A stretch of DNA of 64,000 bases, from NCBI GenBank assembly GCA_963682175.1, contig OY821771.1, forward strand, positions 14,259,001 to 14,323,000. Direction: 5' to 3'. The position numbers and the translations under genes were made by a program. The notes under the pieces were generated by a model. That model was not told the DNA's origin, ran no database searches, and was given only the letters and a program-made list of their open reading frames with translations. The stretch is from Triglochin maritima. Its lineage: Eukaryota; Streptophyta; Magnoliopsida; Alismatales; Juncaginaceae. Shown here piece after piece: positions 35,293 through 46,426 of this stretch (the first letter of the stretch is position 1; each line of letters opens with the position of its first letter).

Positions 35293-35730
35293 AGCATACA
35301 CAAGGATATAATAGTAATTAAAAAGAACAACATTCAGAAAGACAAGTTGATAAGTACCGACTGCAAGAAGGTTGGGCATTTAGTAGAGAAGTGCTACTGG
35401 CTTGTAGGGTTTCCCCCAAAGACCAACAACTTCAAGAAGAATAAATCACAGAGCAAAGATCAAAGTAAAGAAGGAAGGGTGGCCAAAATGGAAACCAAAA
35501 CAGCTGAATCGAGCATAACTCTGTTTCAATATAACCATACCATTAAGATTCTTAACTCAAGCCAACACAATAAGGATGAAGATATGGCTGCTCATGTCCT
35601 GCTAATACCACATGTACTTCTCGTTGCTATTCTACTATTAATGTCAATTCTTGTATTATTGATAGTGGAGCTCCTGATCACATGTGTTCTAACATTAATC
35701 TCATGCATGACTATCACACCATTTATAAAA
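35293..35730 (+). pseudogene. Ty1/copia Gag zinc knuckle and protease start
   Basis: One + frame reads CKKVGHLVEKCYWLVGFPP, a CX2C-type copia zinc knuckle lacking its first Cys pair. After a frame change, IIDSGAPDHMCSN gives the copia protease active-site block (D-S-G), followed by INLMHDYHT. It is the direct continuation of 30634-31658, cut off by the MULE at 35731. Confidence 0.88.
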
Positions 35731-35869
35731 GGAAAATTTTTCAAAATAAATTTTGTTTAATTTTTTTTGCCAAAATAGACCTCAATAAAAAGTATTTGTC
35801 AAACTAGACTCGCTGCCACCACGTGATGACACGTGGCGGCGGCGGGTTTGTTTTTTAGTGCATAGAGAA

Positions 35870-36150
35870 GTCGGCATCACCAATGCCCGTTTTCCTTTAA
35901 AGAACTCGGCATCACCAGTGCCGAGTTCTACTTGGGGAACTCGGCATCACCAGTGACGAGTTCTATTTGGTTTTTTATTGCCCAACACTTGCCATATTCC
36001 ACTCGACGTGACTTGCCAGGAGAACAGTGATTCAAATAGAACTCGGCACTGGGGATGCCGAGTTCTATTGGTGTGAACTCGGCACTTGTGATGCCGAGTT
36101 CACATCAAGAGAACTCGGCATCCTCAGTGCCGAGTTCTCTTGAAGAGAAG
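35870..36150. repeat. Train of six GAACTCGGCA...TGCCGAGTTC hairpins
   Basis: Three units precede and three follow a spacer of about 75 bp (near 35965-36040). Arms are 9-10 bp with a 7-base loop; linkers are TTTCCTTTAA, TACTTGGG and similar. A single diverged copy remains at the right end (about 38335-38360). Confidence 0.88.
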
Positions 36151-36410
36151 TTCATTTAATTTAAGAACTCGACAATTTCTTTTCCTTTTTGACAACAAAC
36201 ACAACAAAGACAATTTCATTTCCTATTTGACAACAAAGACAATCATTCCAATTACGAAAACACAATTCAACCACAAAACACAAACAACTACGATGAAACC
36301 AAAACAACAAACGTTTTAAACAACAAACAACCACAATAACGAGTTTACATTTTAACATAAAACCAAAAGTAGTGTAATAACAACCAAATAAGTTTAACAC
36401 AACTAAATAT

Positions 36411-38275
36411 CTATCCTAAGTGACCTCTCAATCTCTTCTTCCTTTTAGGACGTGCTTGAGCACTTCCTCTCCCCCTGCCGCGTCCCCCTCCTCGTGCTGC
36501 ATTCTCTGTATCCTGAGTCAGACCGCCAGTGTCTTCTTGAGTGTGTGGATCTTCTTCTTCAACGACGTGATCTTGACTCAAATGAAATGTAGGTTCTTCA
36601 GCACCAAAACACATGAGCCAAGCCTTCATTTTTTCCTTCAATTTTCCAACCATCGAAGAGTCTGTCTTGTGATCTCTGATCGCCTCGTGAATTTTATGGA
36701 GTTTTTCGCGGAACTCATAAACTCCGTGCACCTACAAATAATTAAACAGTTCATCAAACACTAAACACAATTTTAAAATGTGATAATTGTTTAAATAAAT
36801 GTTTAAATCTTACCATCTCTCGCTCTCTACCCGCTTGAGGTCTGTATAAGTTATGAGTCGGAGCCAAGGTGTGATGAACAATCCAACGTACGGTGATGCT
36901 CCAGTACCATTCCATATACAGTCGTGTGCTCTCTTCAGGAGTGACACCTAGGAATGGTCACTCAAACTGTAGATGATCTCTTCTGTGCCACCAATGTTGA
37001 ATGAATTGATGATTTTCCGCCAACCAATTAACATCCGACCTCCCCTGAGCCGATTTCACTACATGTCTCTCCATCGACTCTGGAATGTGCTGTTGTAGAC
37101 CGAACTGTCTCATCGCTCGGTCTGGACAATGCATAACCACCTCACCAAAATTTATAAGCCAAGTACGGCTCGTCCAGATCTTTGAACCTTCCGTACATAG
37201 TGGTGGTAACTGACTAAGATCCAAATGTGAATAAGGGTCCAAGATCACTTGATCGAATTCCTGCACGTTCAACTCATTCCGATAAAAATCAAGTGTCGTC
37301 GTCTTCACACTACCCTTGAATATTCTTGGTCGTCTCCAATGGGCACCTAATGGTGCCATATCGTCCTCCGGGTATAATAATGGTCGGCTCTTCAAAGGTC
37401 TCCCAATGTGTAGATGTTCCCAGCACCACAACTGCAGGAACGTAAGAAAACCACACAAATCTTTGGTCGGAATCAGTGAAGCTTCATCTAATATGTGATA
37501 TAAGTGGATCAGAGCCGCACTACCCCAACTGTACTCCGATGTGACGGCCAAATCTCCGAGCAAAGACAGGTACTTTAAGTGAACCATCGTGCCACTCTTA
37601 TCTGCCAAAATACTACATCCTAGCTGGAACAGAATAAAGGCTCTGGTGTGTCGTGTAACTGTCTCCTCGTCAGCATCAAAAGGCAACTGCTGAAACTGAT
37701 CTTGCAACCAACCCAGAGTTACGGACCCCTTACGACCCAAGTCATCGGGGACCTGACCCAATAAATCCGTGCAGACCTCTGACGAAACGTACTCCTGAGA
37801 CTCACACACCGGAAAACCATCTACGCGTAAGCCGGTAAACATAGAGATGTCACGCAAGGTGCACGTGATCTCACTATGTCGTAGTTGAAATGAATGAGTC
37901 TCCGATCTCCAACGCTCGACCATCGCCCCCAGCAAGGTATGGTCCAACTAGACTCGGCCCAACCGAGTGACTGTGTCAAACCCTGCAATATCTAGCAGAA
38001 ACAACATCCTCTGATCAGTGATCTGCCATTTGTTGAGCTTCGATCCATGCTCAACGCATTTTACACCATCGACCTCCTTCTGCATAAATTTAGAGAAATG
38101 TCAGAATATTGAAATCCACGTGCAAATATTTAACTTGAAGACGTAAAATGCTTACAAAATCTTTGAACAAGTCAGACTTGTGGTTAGCCTGCAAAATCAA
38201 CACTGATCTGTCTACCAGACTCTGTGAAGCGTAGCTACCTCTAACCGAACCAGTACTGGAACCACCAAACTCCAT
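36411..38275 (-). pseudogene. PMD gene of the MULE, two premature stops
   Basis: Exons by eye are 38156-38275 (MEFGGSSTGSVRGSY), about 36816-38079 and 36411-36731, joined at GT-AG sites. PMD signatures: KLNKWQITDQRMLFLLDIAG, LLGAMVERWRSETHSFQL, SEITCTLRDISMFTGLRVDG and SEYSWGSAALIHLYHIL. The last exon is basic and Gly/Arg-rich (GGGRGRGRG, RPKRKKR). A TAG at 37948-37950 and a TGA at about 36958 interrupt the frame; the rest of the frame is open. Whether readthrough or a different splice rescues it cannot be told. The function of PMD cargo in MULEs is not known. Confidence 0.85.
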
Positions 38276-38498
38276 ATGTACATAACACGTTAGGACTCAA
38301 CGTAATATTAATTATAGTTAGGAAAAATTGGCATCGAACTCGGTACTGGTGATGTCGAGTTCTCTATGCACTAAAAAACAAACCCGCCGTCGCCACGTGT
38401 CACCACGTGGTGGCAGCGAGTTTAGTTTGACAAATACTTTTATTCATGTCTATTTTGGCAAAAAAATTAAAAAAAAGTTTATTTTGAAAAAAAATCCT

Positions 38499-38671
38499 TT
38501 ATAAAATTGTTGCCATCAAACTTCCCAATAACAAGGTTGTTTATACTAATATTGTTGGGAATGTTAGAATCAATAATGACATAGTCTTGAGTAATGTACT
38601 ATATGTACCAGAGTTTAGAATAAATCTAACATCCGTTGCTAAATATACTACGAAATCACCTAGCTGTATTA
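38499..38671 (+). pseudogene. Ty1/copia pre-integrase fragment
   Basis: The frame reads KLPNNKVVYTNIVGNVRINN, then SNVLYVPEFRINLTSVAKYT, which are the blocks between protease and integrase of copia Pol. It continues 35293-35730 once the MULE is removed, and is interrupted by the hAT MITE at 38672. A further 54 bp (39221-39274, CISFYIDFCLIQDNAMER) continue it. Confidence 0.88.
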
Positions 38672-39220
38672 TAGGGTTGTTCGTGGGGCGAGTTTGACCC
38701 GCCAACCCGCCCCGCCCTGTGTGGGGCGGGTTGCGGTTAATGTGTTACCCGCCCCGTTAACCCGTTTACCCGTTAGAAATATAATTATTAAAAATATACA
38801 TATTTATGTATTAAAACTTTCATTATTTCATTAAACTTCTAACATTTATGTGATGGTTTGTGACTTTATGTGTTTGTTAATTATTCATTTAAGCACTTTA
38901 AATCGTAGACTTGTAATTTTATGGACTTGTATAAATATTTGATGCATGTAAGTTTAATTATAGAGTTGTAGAAATGCATTTATGTGTGTATGTGTCAATG
39001 TAATAAGTTAAAATGAGTTTTACAGGAATTCACCCATTACGCCCGCTGAACCCGCCCCGCCCCGCATAACCCGCCCCGCCCCGCATAACCCGCCCTTATG
39101 TGGGGCGGGTAGCGGCCCAATTTTTTTTTACCCGCCCCGCTCCACCCCGTTTTCCCACCTGACTTTGGTTGGGCGGGTAGCGGGCGGAGCCAAACCCGCC
39201 CCGCCCCGTTTGAAGCCCTA
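38672..39220. mobile_element. hAT MITE, 549 bp, in copia
   Basis: The ends are TAGGGTTGTTCGTGGGGC and GCCCCGTTTGAAGCCCTA-like. The target duplication is CTGTATTA (38664-38671) versus CTGCATTA (39221-39228), one mismatch. The interior is CCCGCCCCGCC-rich arms with an AT-rich centre. Confidence 0.88.
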
Positions 39221-39274
39221 CTGCATTAGTTTCTACATAGACTTTTGTCTTATCCAGGACAATGCTATGGAGAG

Positions 39275-40671
39275 TGATTGACATCATTTCATGCTCATAT
39301 TTGTATCTTATATCCATTATCTTACACCTAAGCAATACTACGTGACGAGTTTTATGTTTAGTTTTCAGGAATAAAAAGGGTTGAAGAGAAGAGCCATGAA
39401 AGGACCCAAAAGCAGGAAAAATGACTTAATTGTGAGACCTGGGGACTAAGATGCAAGGGAGAAGGACCTGATCGTAAGACCGAAGGGCCTAAGAGTAAAA
39501 CAGAAAACTCCACACCATCATGGGGAGTATTTTGGCAATTCAATTCGGGTCGGAGCTCCAACAAACCAAGTAGATGCATCCAAGACCAAGAAATACTTCA
39601 AGCAAAGCCCAACACAAAAAGCAGACGGATCTGGGCCTTATAGACCGCCAATTGGCGGTCTGGATCATCCCAGATCCGCTAAGATTTCGCCTGGACTTGT
39701 ATTAATGTTTGTTTAGGCTATTTTTGGTATTGGTTTAGTCCCACATCGGGGGATTGTCCCGGATTAGTTTTTTCCATGCTTATAAATAGAACTCTTCACC
39801 TTCTATTGTATCCATCTCTCTCTTTGGTGGTCATCTTCCCTACTAAGAGTGAAGCCTTGAAGCAAAACTCTGGTGGAGGAAGGGCTGCTTGTAATTTGAG
39901 TGAGTAATAATAGATGTTTTCATTAGCTTGTTAATTCTTGCTTAGTTAATTTCCTTTAATGTGTTTGCTTTGGTGCTTGTTTTGTTTTATGCTTCTTTAA
40001 TATTTCTTGCTTGATTAGTATAGTTTCATTTCAGTATAATGGTTCATTTTATTAGAGTAGTTAGCTTAAATATGTGTGAGTAGTTCCATCCCCTTTGGGG
40101 GTGGAGTAGATGTATGTACATGTTATGTAGGTTGTATGAATGCTAGATATTATTGTTTGTGAGAGATATTAGTATGCTTGCTTGAATTATTAAGAACCTT
40201 ACTTGATGGTTTCTGTCATAGCTTAGGTACATTCCATGCTTGTTCAAGTGTCTTAATAACAATCTTGCATTGCTCATATTATTCACATAAGTTAGTGTTG
40301 TAAATGATAGGTTTTGCCATTAGGTACCTCTTATGCATTAAGAAACATTAACTAACTTGAGCTTCTTGTATGCATTCCACACCACACTTATTTCATGTGC
40401 ACACACACACACTCCACCCCTTAGGGGTTTTCATTCCTGAGGTTTTATCTTCTTCATTAGTTGTTTAGTTTAGTTTGTTAGTGATTTCATTTCAGCTTTG
40501 TTAGTTTACTAGTTTAGATTAGTGTAGTTTAGTGTAATCAATTTTTCTCTCCCTCTTTTACCACTCGCCTTCGCACAAACCAAACGTCGACACACCTCCC
40601 AGTGGACGACCCGTATTTGCCACCGCTTCAACGCGGTCGTGCACTTGCGTTTTAAATAAAACGATCAATCA
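39275..40671 (+). mobile_element. Athila/Tat-type solo LTR, copy C, complete
   Basis: The 1397-bp LTR starts TGATTGACATCA and ends GATCAATCA, flanked by the perfect 5-bp duplication GAGAG (39270-39274, 40672-40676). A TATA-like CTTATAAATAG lies at 39779. The perfect 20-bp palindrome at 39642-39661 lies in U3. This copy defines the family ends. It is inserted in the copia relic. Confidence 0.93.
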
Positions 40672-40792
40672 GAGAGGATGGTTGGTATGAGTAGAGCAAT
40701 GGATGATTTGTACATCTATGACAACAACAATGACCTGGTTATTGTTAATACCGCTGCTAAGGAACCGACTGATTACACAAATGACTTGGACA
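40672..40792 (+). pseudogene. Ty1/copia pre-integrase fragment, right-most piece
   Basis: MVGMSRAMDDLYIYD and DLVIVNTAAKEPTDYTND resemble the copia GAG_pre-integrase region and continue from 39274. The hAT relic at 40793 cuts it. No integrase or reverse transcriptase follows in the window. Confidence 0.75.
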
Positions 40793-41100
40793 TAGGGTTG
40801 TAACTAAGGCGGATATTATCCGTTTATCCATGTCATTTAACTCGTGGGTATGAGTATGAGTACGATTTTTGTACATATTTAAAAAATTATGTCCTTTTAC
40901 CATATCCCCCTTACCCGGTTAATAAATGGCACGGATACGGGTATGACTCTACCCATACCCGTTTACCCATTTAATATTTCAATTATATTAATATATATTA
41001 AATATTAACACATTTATACATTAATCTTTAACATAATATAAATACATAACTATAATATGTAACGTAGTTTAAATATATTTCAAATATTTTGTGATAATTT
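40793..41100. mobile_element. hAT MITE relic
   Basis: It begins TAGGGTTGTAACTAAGGCGG and contains GGGTATGAGTATGAG and ACCCATACCCGTTTACCC blocks, like the MITE at 27579. The right terminal repeat and target duplication are missing, so its end is approximate. Confidence 0.55.
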
Positions 41101-42269
41101 TAGACTTGTATTGGTGTTATATTTGCTTTTTTAGAAGTTCAAATTGGTATGACTGCCAGAATTAGAGTTAAGTATATTTTTATTGTCAACCAAGTTTGTA
41201 ATGTGACTGAATAAAAGATTTGGGGTCCAGGGAAAAATAATCAACCCTCCAATTGTACAAATTTAAATACAAGTTGGGGAATTGAATTTTGTTATTTGTT
41301 ATCCTATCTGTACGGTGACCCAATAATAAACGAAAATGTTGCATGAAAACCTGAGTTAGAAAGATAAATGTGTTACGTAATCAAACATGCACGCATATCT
41401 AATAATTACATATGTATACGTATTTAGAAAGATAAATTAAGAGGTTTGGAATTCAAAACAAAGAATTTCATGACTGTTAAGAAGACAATCTTTACGTTTT
41501 TTCATATATTTCATGTTTACTTTAAAAGCGTGAAACGAAGAAGAAATTGAACGTAATAACCAGTTCGCCCATAAGGGTCCATTTTAAAATTTAGCAAAAT
41601 GGATCATGAATAAAAAATTTAAGAAATTGAACAACGTAATAACCAGCTCGCCCATAAGAATCACTTTTGGATCTCACTTTGCTAGAACTCAGTTCATGCT
41701 TCTGTTTGTGTACTACTTGTTTGTGTCTGGTTGACTCATATTTTGACCTCGGCTAAAACTTTTAGGCCCTGTTTGGATTCACATATATGTGAATCCAGAT
41801 TTTCGATAATCTGGCTTCTCCTCGTATTACACGTCGCCCCGGATTCTGACCAAACTTGAATACTTGTGACGTTCCTTGTTGGATGTATGGATTCAATTAA
41901 TCTCTTCTTGTCTTGTCCCAACGTGCATTGACGAAACTGTCCCCATTCCTTCACCTACCCTCGAATACGGTTTCCTTGTGCGATTTTAAGAGGCACGAAA
42001 CATTTCTTCGAGCTTCCCTGTTTCACAAGTTGATGTCTTCCTCCAAATACAGTCCCTGGTTTTTTAAGAGTCCTTATACACGGTTGCGTGCGTCCATGAC
42101 ACGACTAATGTGACATCTAGTCAGCTGTCGAGTCAGTTGCCCAGTCAGCCAAAAGTAAAGTGTGTTTTTTCGAAAAATGGAAAAACCCGTGCGACTTTCG
42201 TGCGACGGCCCTCTCTGACGCATCGATAAGACCGGGAAGGGACACCATACCGGCGCTTGTTCACATCCC
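41101..42269. other. Intergenic stretch left of the Ulp1 MULE
   Basis: A direct repeat (AAGAAATTGAAC, GTAATAACCAG, TCGCCCATAAG) occurs at 41536-41574 and 41625-41661. GGCCCTGTTTGGATTC at 41765 resembles a PIF/Harbinger end. 41775-41796 is a perfect 22-bp palindrome with GGATTCACATA as its left half. No gene is recognised. Confidence 0.5.
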
Positions 42270-43145
42270 GAGTTGCGAAAGAAAACCAAAACCGTTTCTG
42301 ATCTTTCTCACATTCTCTTTCTCAACTTTTCTCTGATTTATCACCCCAGTTCTTTTTCGTAACCCTAGATATCCGTCGACGACATGGATTCTCCACTTCA
42401 AGCTTCTCCTTCGGGGGTGGTGATGTACCAGGTTTGTCGTTTTAACCGTAACATTGAATTGCGATACTATAAAAAGGAATGTTCTCATACGGTTGGTGTC
42501 TTCTTAGGCTTCTACGCATTACTTCCAGCCCTCCAAATGTTCGTGGACCCCAATAGAGAAGGTCTTTGGGAAGATGAGGGACGCAAAGAAAGATGCCTTC
42601 CGGGCTACCCCCTTCGGTCACTTCATCACCCTCTCCAACGTTCCTGTCGATAATGACATTATCGACTGGTTCGTGGAACACTATGACCCCGAGGAGGTGG
42701 GGTTGAGGATCGACTCTGGGGTAGTACACTTCACAGCCGAAGACGTTGCCCTAATTTTGGGGCTCAGATTACATGGGAAGGCTGTAAGGATGCATCCGAA
42801 GGAAGTCGCAACCCGACAGGGGGAGATTCTGAACAACACCCAACTATCTGCCCAGATGATGGCTACGAGATATGTGGGTGATGAGGAGGAGGAGTACGTC
42901 CGGCTACTCATTTGTTACATCTTCAGTCATTTTTTGTTCTGCGATGACACCCATCAAACCAAAATTTGGTTCCTCGACCACTTGGCCGACTTGACTAGGC
43001 TACACAAGTACGCGTGGGCCGAAGCTGTTCACGAGGCACTTGTGACGGGCCTGGAGAAGGCCAACCGAGATCTATACGCTAGGAGATCTACCGGTTCTTC
43101 TATTTAAGAAGGGGATACGTCGATGGGTGTGTTGTTGTACTACAG

Positions 43146-44154
43146 GTAATGGTTCTTCCATTTTTAAGTTATACTTCTTCCTTTTTAAGTTATACTTGTT
43201 CCTTTTTATGTTATACTTGTTCCTTTTCAAGTTATGCTTGTTCCTTTTTATGTTATACTTGTTCCTTTTTAAGTTTCGTTTATTCCTTTTTAAGTTGTTG
43301 TTTATCCTTTTTAAGTTATGTTTGATCCTTTTTAAGTTATGCTTCTTCCTTTTTATGTTATACTTGTTCATTTTTAAGTTTCGTTTGTCACTTTTAAAGT
43401 TGTTGTTTGTTCATTTTTAAGTTTCGTTTGTTCCTTTTTAAGTTATACTTGTTCCTTTTTAAGTTATGCTTCTTCCTTTTTTTGTTATACTTGTTCCTTT
43501 TTAAGTTTCCTTTGTTCTTTTTTAAGTTGCTGTTTGTTCCTTTTTAAGTTTCGTTTGTCCATTTTTAAGTTTCGTTTGTTTCTTTTTAAGTTATGATTCT
43601 TCCTTTTTATGTTATACTTGTTCCTTTTTAAGTTATGCTTGTTCATTTTTATGTTATACTTGTTCCTTTTTAAGTTTCGTTTGTTCCTTTTTAAGTTGCT
43701 GTTTGTTCTTTTTTAAGTTTCGTTTGTACCTTTAAAAGTTGTTGTTTGTTCCTTTTTAAGTTATACTTGTTCCTTTTTAAGTTTCGTTTGTTCCTTTTTA
43801 AGTTGCTGCTTGTTCCTTTTTAAGTTATACTTCTTCCTTTTTAAGTTATGCTTGTTCCTTTTTATGTTATACTTGTTCCTTTTTAAGTTGATGTTTGTTT
43901 CTTTTTAAGTTTCGTTTGTCCCTTTTAAAGTTGTTGTTTGTTCTTTTTTAAGTTATGCTTGTTCCTTTTTAAGTTGCTGTTTATCCTTTTTAAGTTATGC
44001 TTGTTCCTTTTTTAAGTTATACTTGTTCCTTTTTAAGTTATGCTTCTTCCTTTTTATGTTATTCTAGTTCATTTTTAAGTTATGCTTGTTTCTTTTTATT
44101 TTATACTTGTTCCTTTTAAATTATTGTTTTTGAATTATTCGGTTTCTCCTTCTT
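43146..44154 (+). repeat. 21-bp tandem repeat (TTCCTTTTTAAGTT type) filling an intron
   Basis: About 45 units of CTTGTTCCTTTTTAAGTTATG and variants fill the intron between donor GTAATGG (after CTACAG) and acceptor TTCTTAG. The period of 21 keeps short frames open (LFLFKLY pattern on one strand, NLKRNK on the other), which explains apparent ORFs here. The sense strand of the gene is T-rich. Confidence 0.9.
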
Positions 44155-44699
44155 AGGTATGGTTGTGCGAGAAGTTCAACCTGGCAGAGCCTAAAATGGG
44201 TGGTCATCCTAGGTGGAATCGTTGGTCGAGTATGTTTGGAAAACAGCTCATCGTGAAGAAATTGGAGGAAAGGGATATCACCCTTTCAAAAATTTACGCG
44301 GGCGAATTCAATCAGACTCAGTCGATGATCCTTACGTAGAAAGAGAGAGAAATCATTGGTCTGGCTGAAAAACTCAGCCAACCCTACGAACCAATAGTGA
44401 TTGCCAGTCAACAAGCACCGAACCAAGGGTGCAATTGAGGGACTGCAGCATCCCTCGGGACTCACTGCGGCAAGAATTGGAGTTTGCAAGGTTGAAGACA
44501 AAATGACTACAAGCAGAAGTTGCCCTGAATGAGGCAAATGAAGAGGTTAAGAGGCTAAATGAGGAACTAAGGAAGTACCGGGAGCAAAATGAGACCCTCA
44601 GGGAAGAGATTGCATCTCTTCGAGGATATGGTATAGAAGGTGGACAAGAAGGGAGAGAGGAGGAAAGGAAGGATGAAAAGCATGAAAGAGAGGAGGAGA

Positions 44700-45480
44700 A
44701 TATGAGGGAAAGAGAGAATGAGATTGAGAGGGAAAGAGAGAGAAAAAGAAGAGGGCAGGAGAGAGAAGAAAAAGAGAGAATAGGGAAAGAGAAGAGGAAA
44801 GAGGAGGAAAAGGAGAGAAAGGGAGAGAGAAAGAGAAGAGAAGAGGAAAAAGAAAAAAAGAGGGAGAGAGAACAGAAGAGGCAAGACGAGGAGAAAAGGA
44901 GAGAGAAGAGAAGAGGAAATAGGAGGAAAAAGAGAAAGAGAGGGAGAGGGAAAGAGAAGAGAAGAGGAAATAAGAGGAAAAAGAGAAAGAGAGGGAGAGG
45001 GAAAGAGAAGAGAAGAGGAAATAGGAGGAAAAAGAGAAAGAGAGGGAGAGGGAAAGAGAAGACAAGAGGATAGAGGAGGAAAAAGAGAAAGAGAGGGAGA
45101 GGGAAAGAGAAGAGAAGAGGATAGAGGGGGAGAAAAAGAGAGAGGAGAGCGAAAGAGAAGAGAAGAGGCAAGAGGAGGAAAAAGAGAAACAGAGGGAGAG
45201 AGAACAGAAGATGATAGAAGTGGAAAAGAGGAGGGAGGAAGAGGAAAGAGAGAGGAAAGAAAACGAGAAGAGAGACAGGGAGAGAAGAGGAAAGCCGATG
45301 ATAAAAGGAGGGAAGCCGAAGCTTCAAAGAAGAGGGTGAGAGAAGAGGTAGAAAGAAAGAGGGTAGAGGAGGAAAATGAGAAAGAGAAGGAGAGGGAGAA
45401 AGAAGAGAAACAAATAGAGGAGGAGAGAAAAGAGGGGTATAAGCAGAAGGAGAAAAAGGAGGATGGGGGAAAGGAAAAAC
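44700..45480 (+). repeat. GA-rich coding minisatellite
   Basis: The run is almost purely A and G on the + strand. Between 44880 and 45180 a unit of about 57 bp (AGGAGGAAAAAGAGAAAGAG plus GGAGAGGGAAAGAGAAGAG) repeats four to five times with small changes. It encodes a charged Glu/Arg/Lys repeat in the Ulp1 gene. Slippage has shifted the frame among copies. Confidence 0.88.
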
Positions 45481-46426
45481 CTAGGAGGGCAGACTGAGGG
45501 GCCAAAGGTTCACACTCATCGGCCAAAAAACAAGAAGATGATATGAAAGAAAGGAAGAAAAAAGAAGAGGAGCGGAAAAGGGGAGAAAAAAGGCTCCAGA
45601 GGAGCATGAACCAAAAAAGAAAGCGGGATGGGAATGTCGAATTCAGGTTGGCTCATCACAGGAGAGAGACTAGGCCAGACATTGACATGGAGGCATTGGC
45701 CACGTTGAGCCATGATGAGCTGAACATTGTACTGAAGGTGACCACACCTACACATAACCAAATGGAGGTGATCTGGAGAGGTGATTCCTGTTTCTTCACA
45801 CGTTCCGACCTCAAGGACCTAATGACGAAGGGGATGGATTTGACCAACGAGGCGATCGACAGTATACTTTTGTGTACTAGAAGAGCGCCAAAAAATAGAA
45901 AACTACCCCCAAGAGGTAATTTGTATTCCAAGCTTCTATTCGGAAAGAATTTTGATCGATCAAGGGAATACAATGATTGAAGAGTGGCTGGCGCCCAGAC
46001 TACAAGGCTTTGCACCGAGAAGCATCGTAATTGCACAACCACTGCTGCTGTCACAACACTGGACCCTGGTCGTTTAATGGCTTAGACGAGGAGATCCTGC
46101 ATTACAACAGTTGCTCTAGGGAGCTGGTCCCAGATGAGGATCCAGACAATGCGGTAGGGGTACATGAATGTTCGGCCAAAGATATGGGTGAATTCTGGAG
46201 AAACTGTCTTAAGGTAAACTGGCCAGTGAGATACCTGAGGGAAACGTGTCAAAGACAAATGCCGGGAAGCAACGACTGCGGTGTTTTTCTATACTACTGG
46301 ATCAAATGTCTCATGCTAAAAGTCAACCCAACGGAACCGAAAGACCCCAAGACACTTCACTCGATCAGGGGTGAAATGGCCATTACTTTATTGAGGGACT
46401 CCCGCTGCTGTGTCGAATTAAAGTAG

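Larger units (their letters stand above)
35731..38498. mobile_element. MULE with about 165-bp terminal repeats carrying a PMD gene
   Basis: The target duplication TTTATAAAA (9 bp, MULE-typical) is perfect at 35722-35730 and 38499-38507. The terminal repeats start GGAAAATTTTTCAAAATAAA and share CGCTGCCACCACGTG and GGCGGGTTTGTTTTTTAGTG. It interrupts the copia protease/pre-integrase region, which reads through when the element is removed. It carries no transposase, only the PMD gene on the minus strand and a hairpin train at the left, so it must be moved in trans. Confidence 0.95.
42384..46426 (+). pseudogene. Ulp1-like cysteine protease gene of a MULE (frameshifted)
   Basis: The N-terminal part resembles the DUF1985-type region of transposon Ulp1 proteins: KDAFRATPFGHFITLSNVPV, then VVHFTAEDVALILGLRLHG. 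The first exon is split between two frames (42384-42653 and 42574-43107), and another shift is needed near 43087 before RRGYVDGCVVVLQ. An intron at 43146-44154 leads to VWLCEKFNLAEPKMGGHPRW. A stop lies at about 44337, then a long Glu/Arg/Lys coiled-coil-like region (44510-45480). The C-terminal Ulp1 domain has SQHWTLVV (catalytic His), then, after a one-step frame break at 46069, FNGLDEEILHY (Asp), ending RQMPGSNDCGVFLYYWIK (Gln and Cys). These proteases cleave SUMO-like substrates in the family; this copy cannot. Confidence 0.85.

Noticed and set aside
43072..43420. Small frames with repeated NLKRNK or LFLFKLY units
   Set aside because: The 21-bp repeat is a multiple of three, so both strands stay open by chance. 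The array lies within an intron.
43146..44154. Regular repeats resembling a CRISPR array
   Set aside because: There are no unique spacers of constant length, no cas genes, and the context is a plant transposon with introns.
44374..45607. Long minus-strand frames rich in Ser, Leu and Phe, looking like multi-pass membrane proteins
   Set aside because: They are the complement of the GA-rich coiled-coil minisatellite in the Ulp1 gene. Composition is purely that of CT repeats and several overlapping frames show the same pattern.
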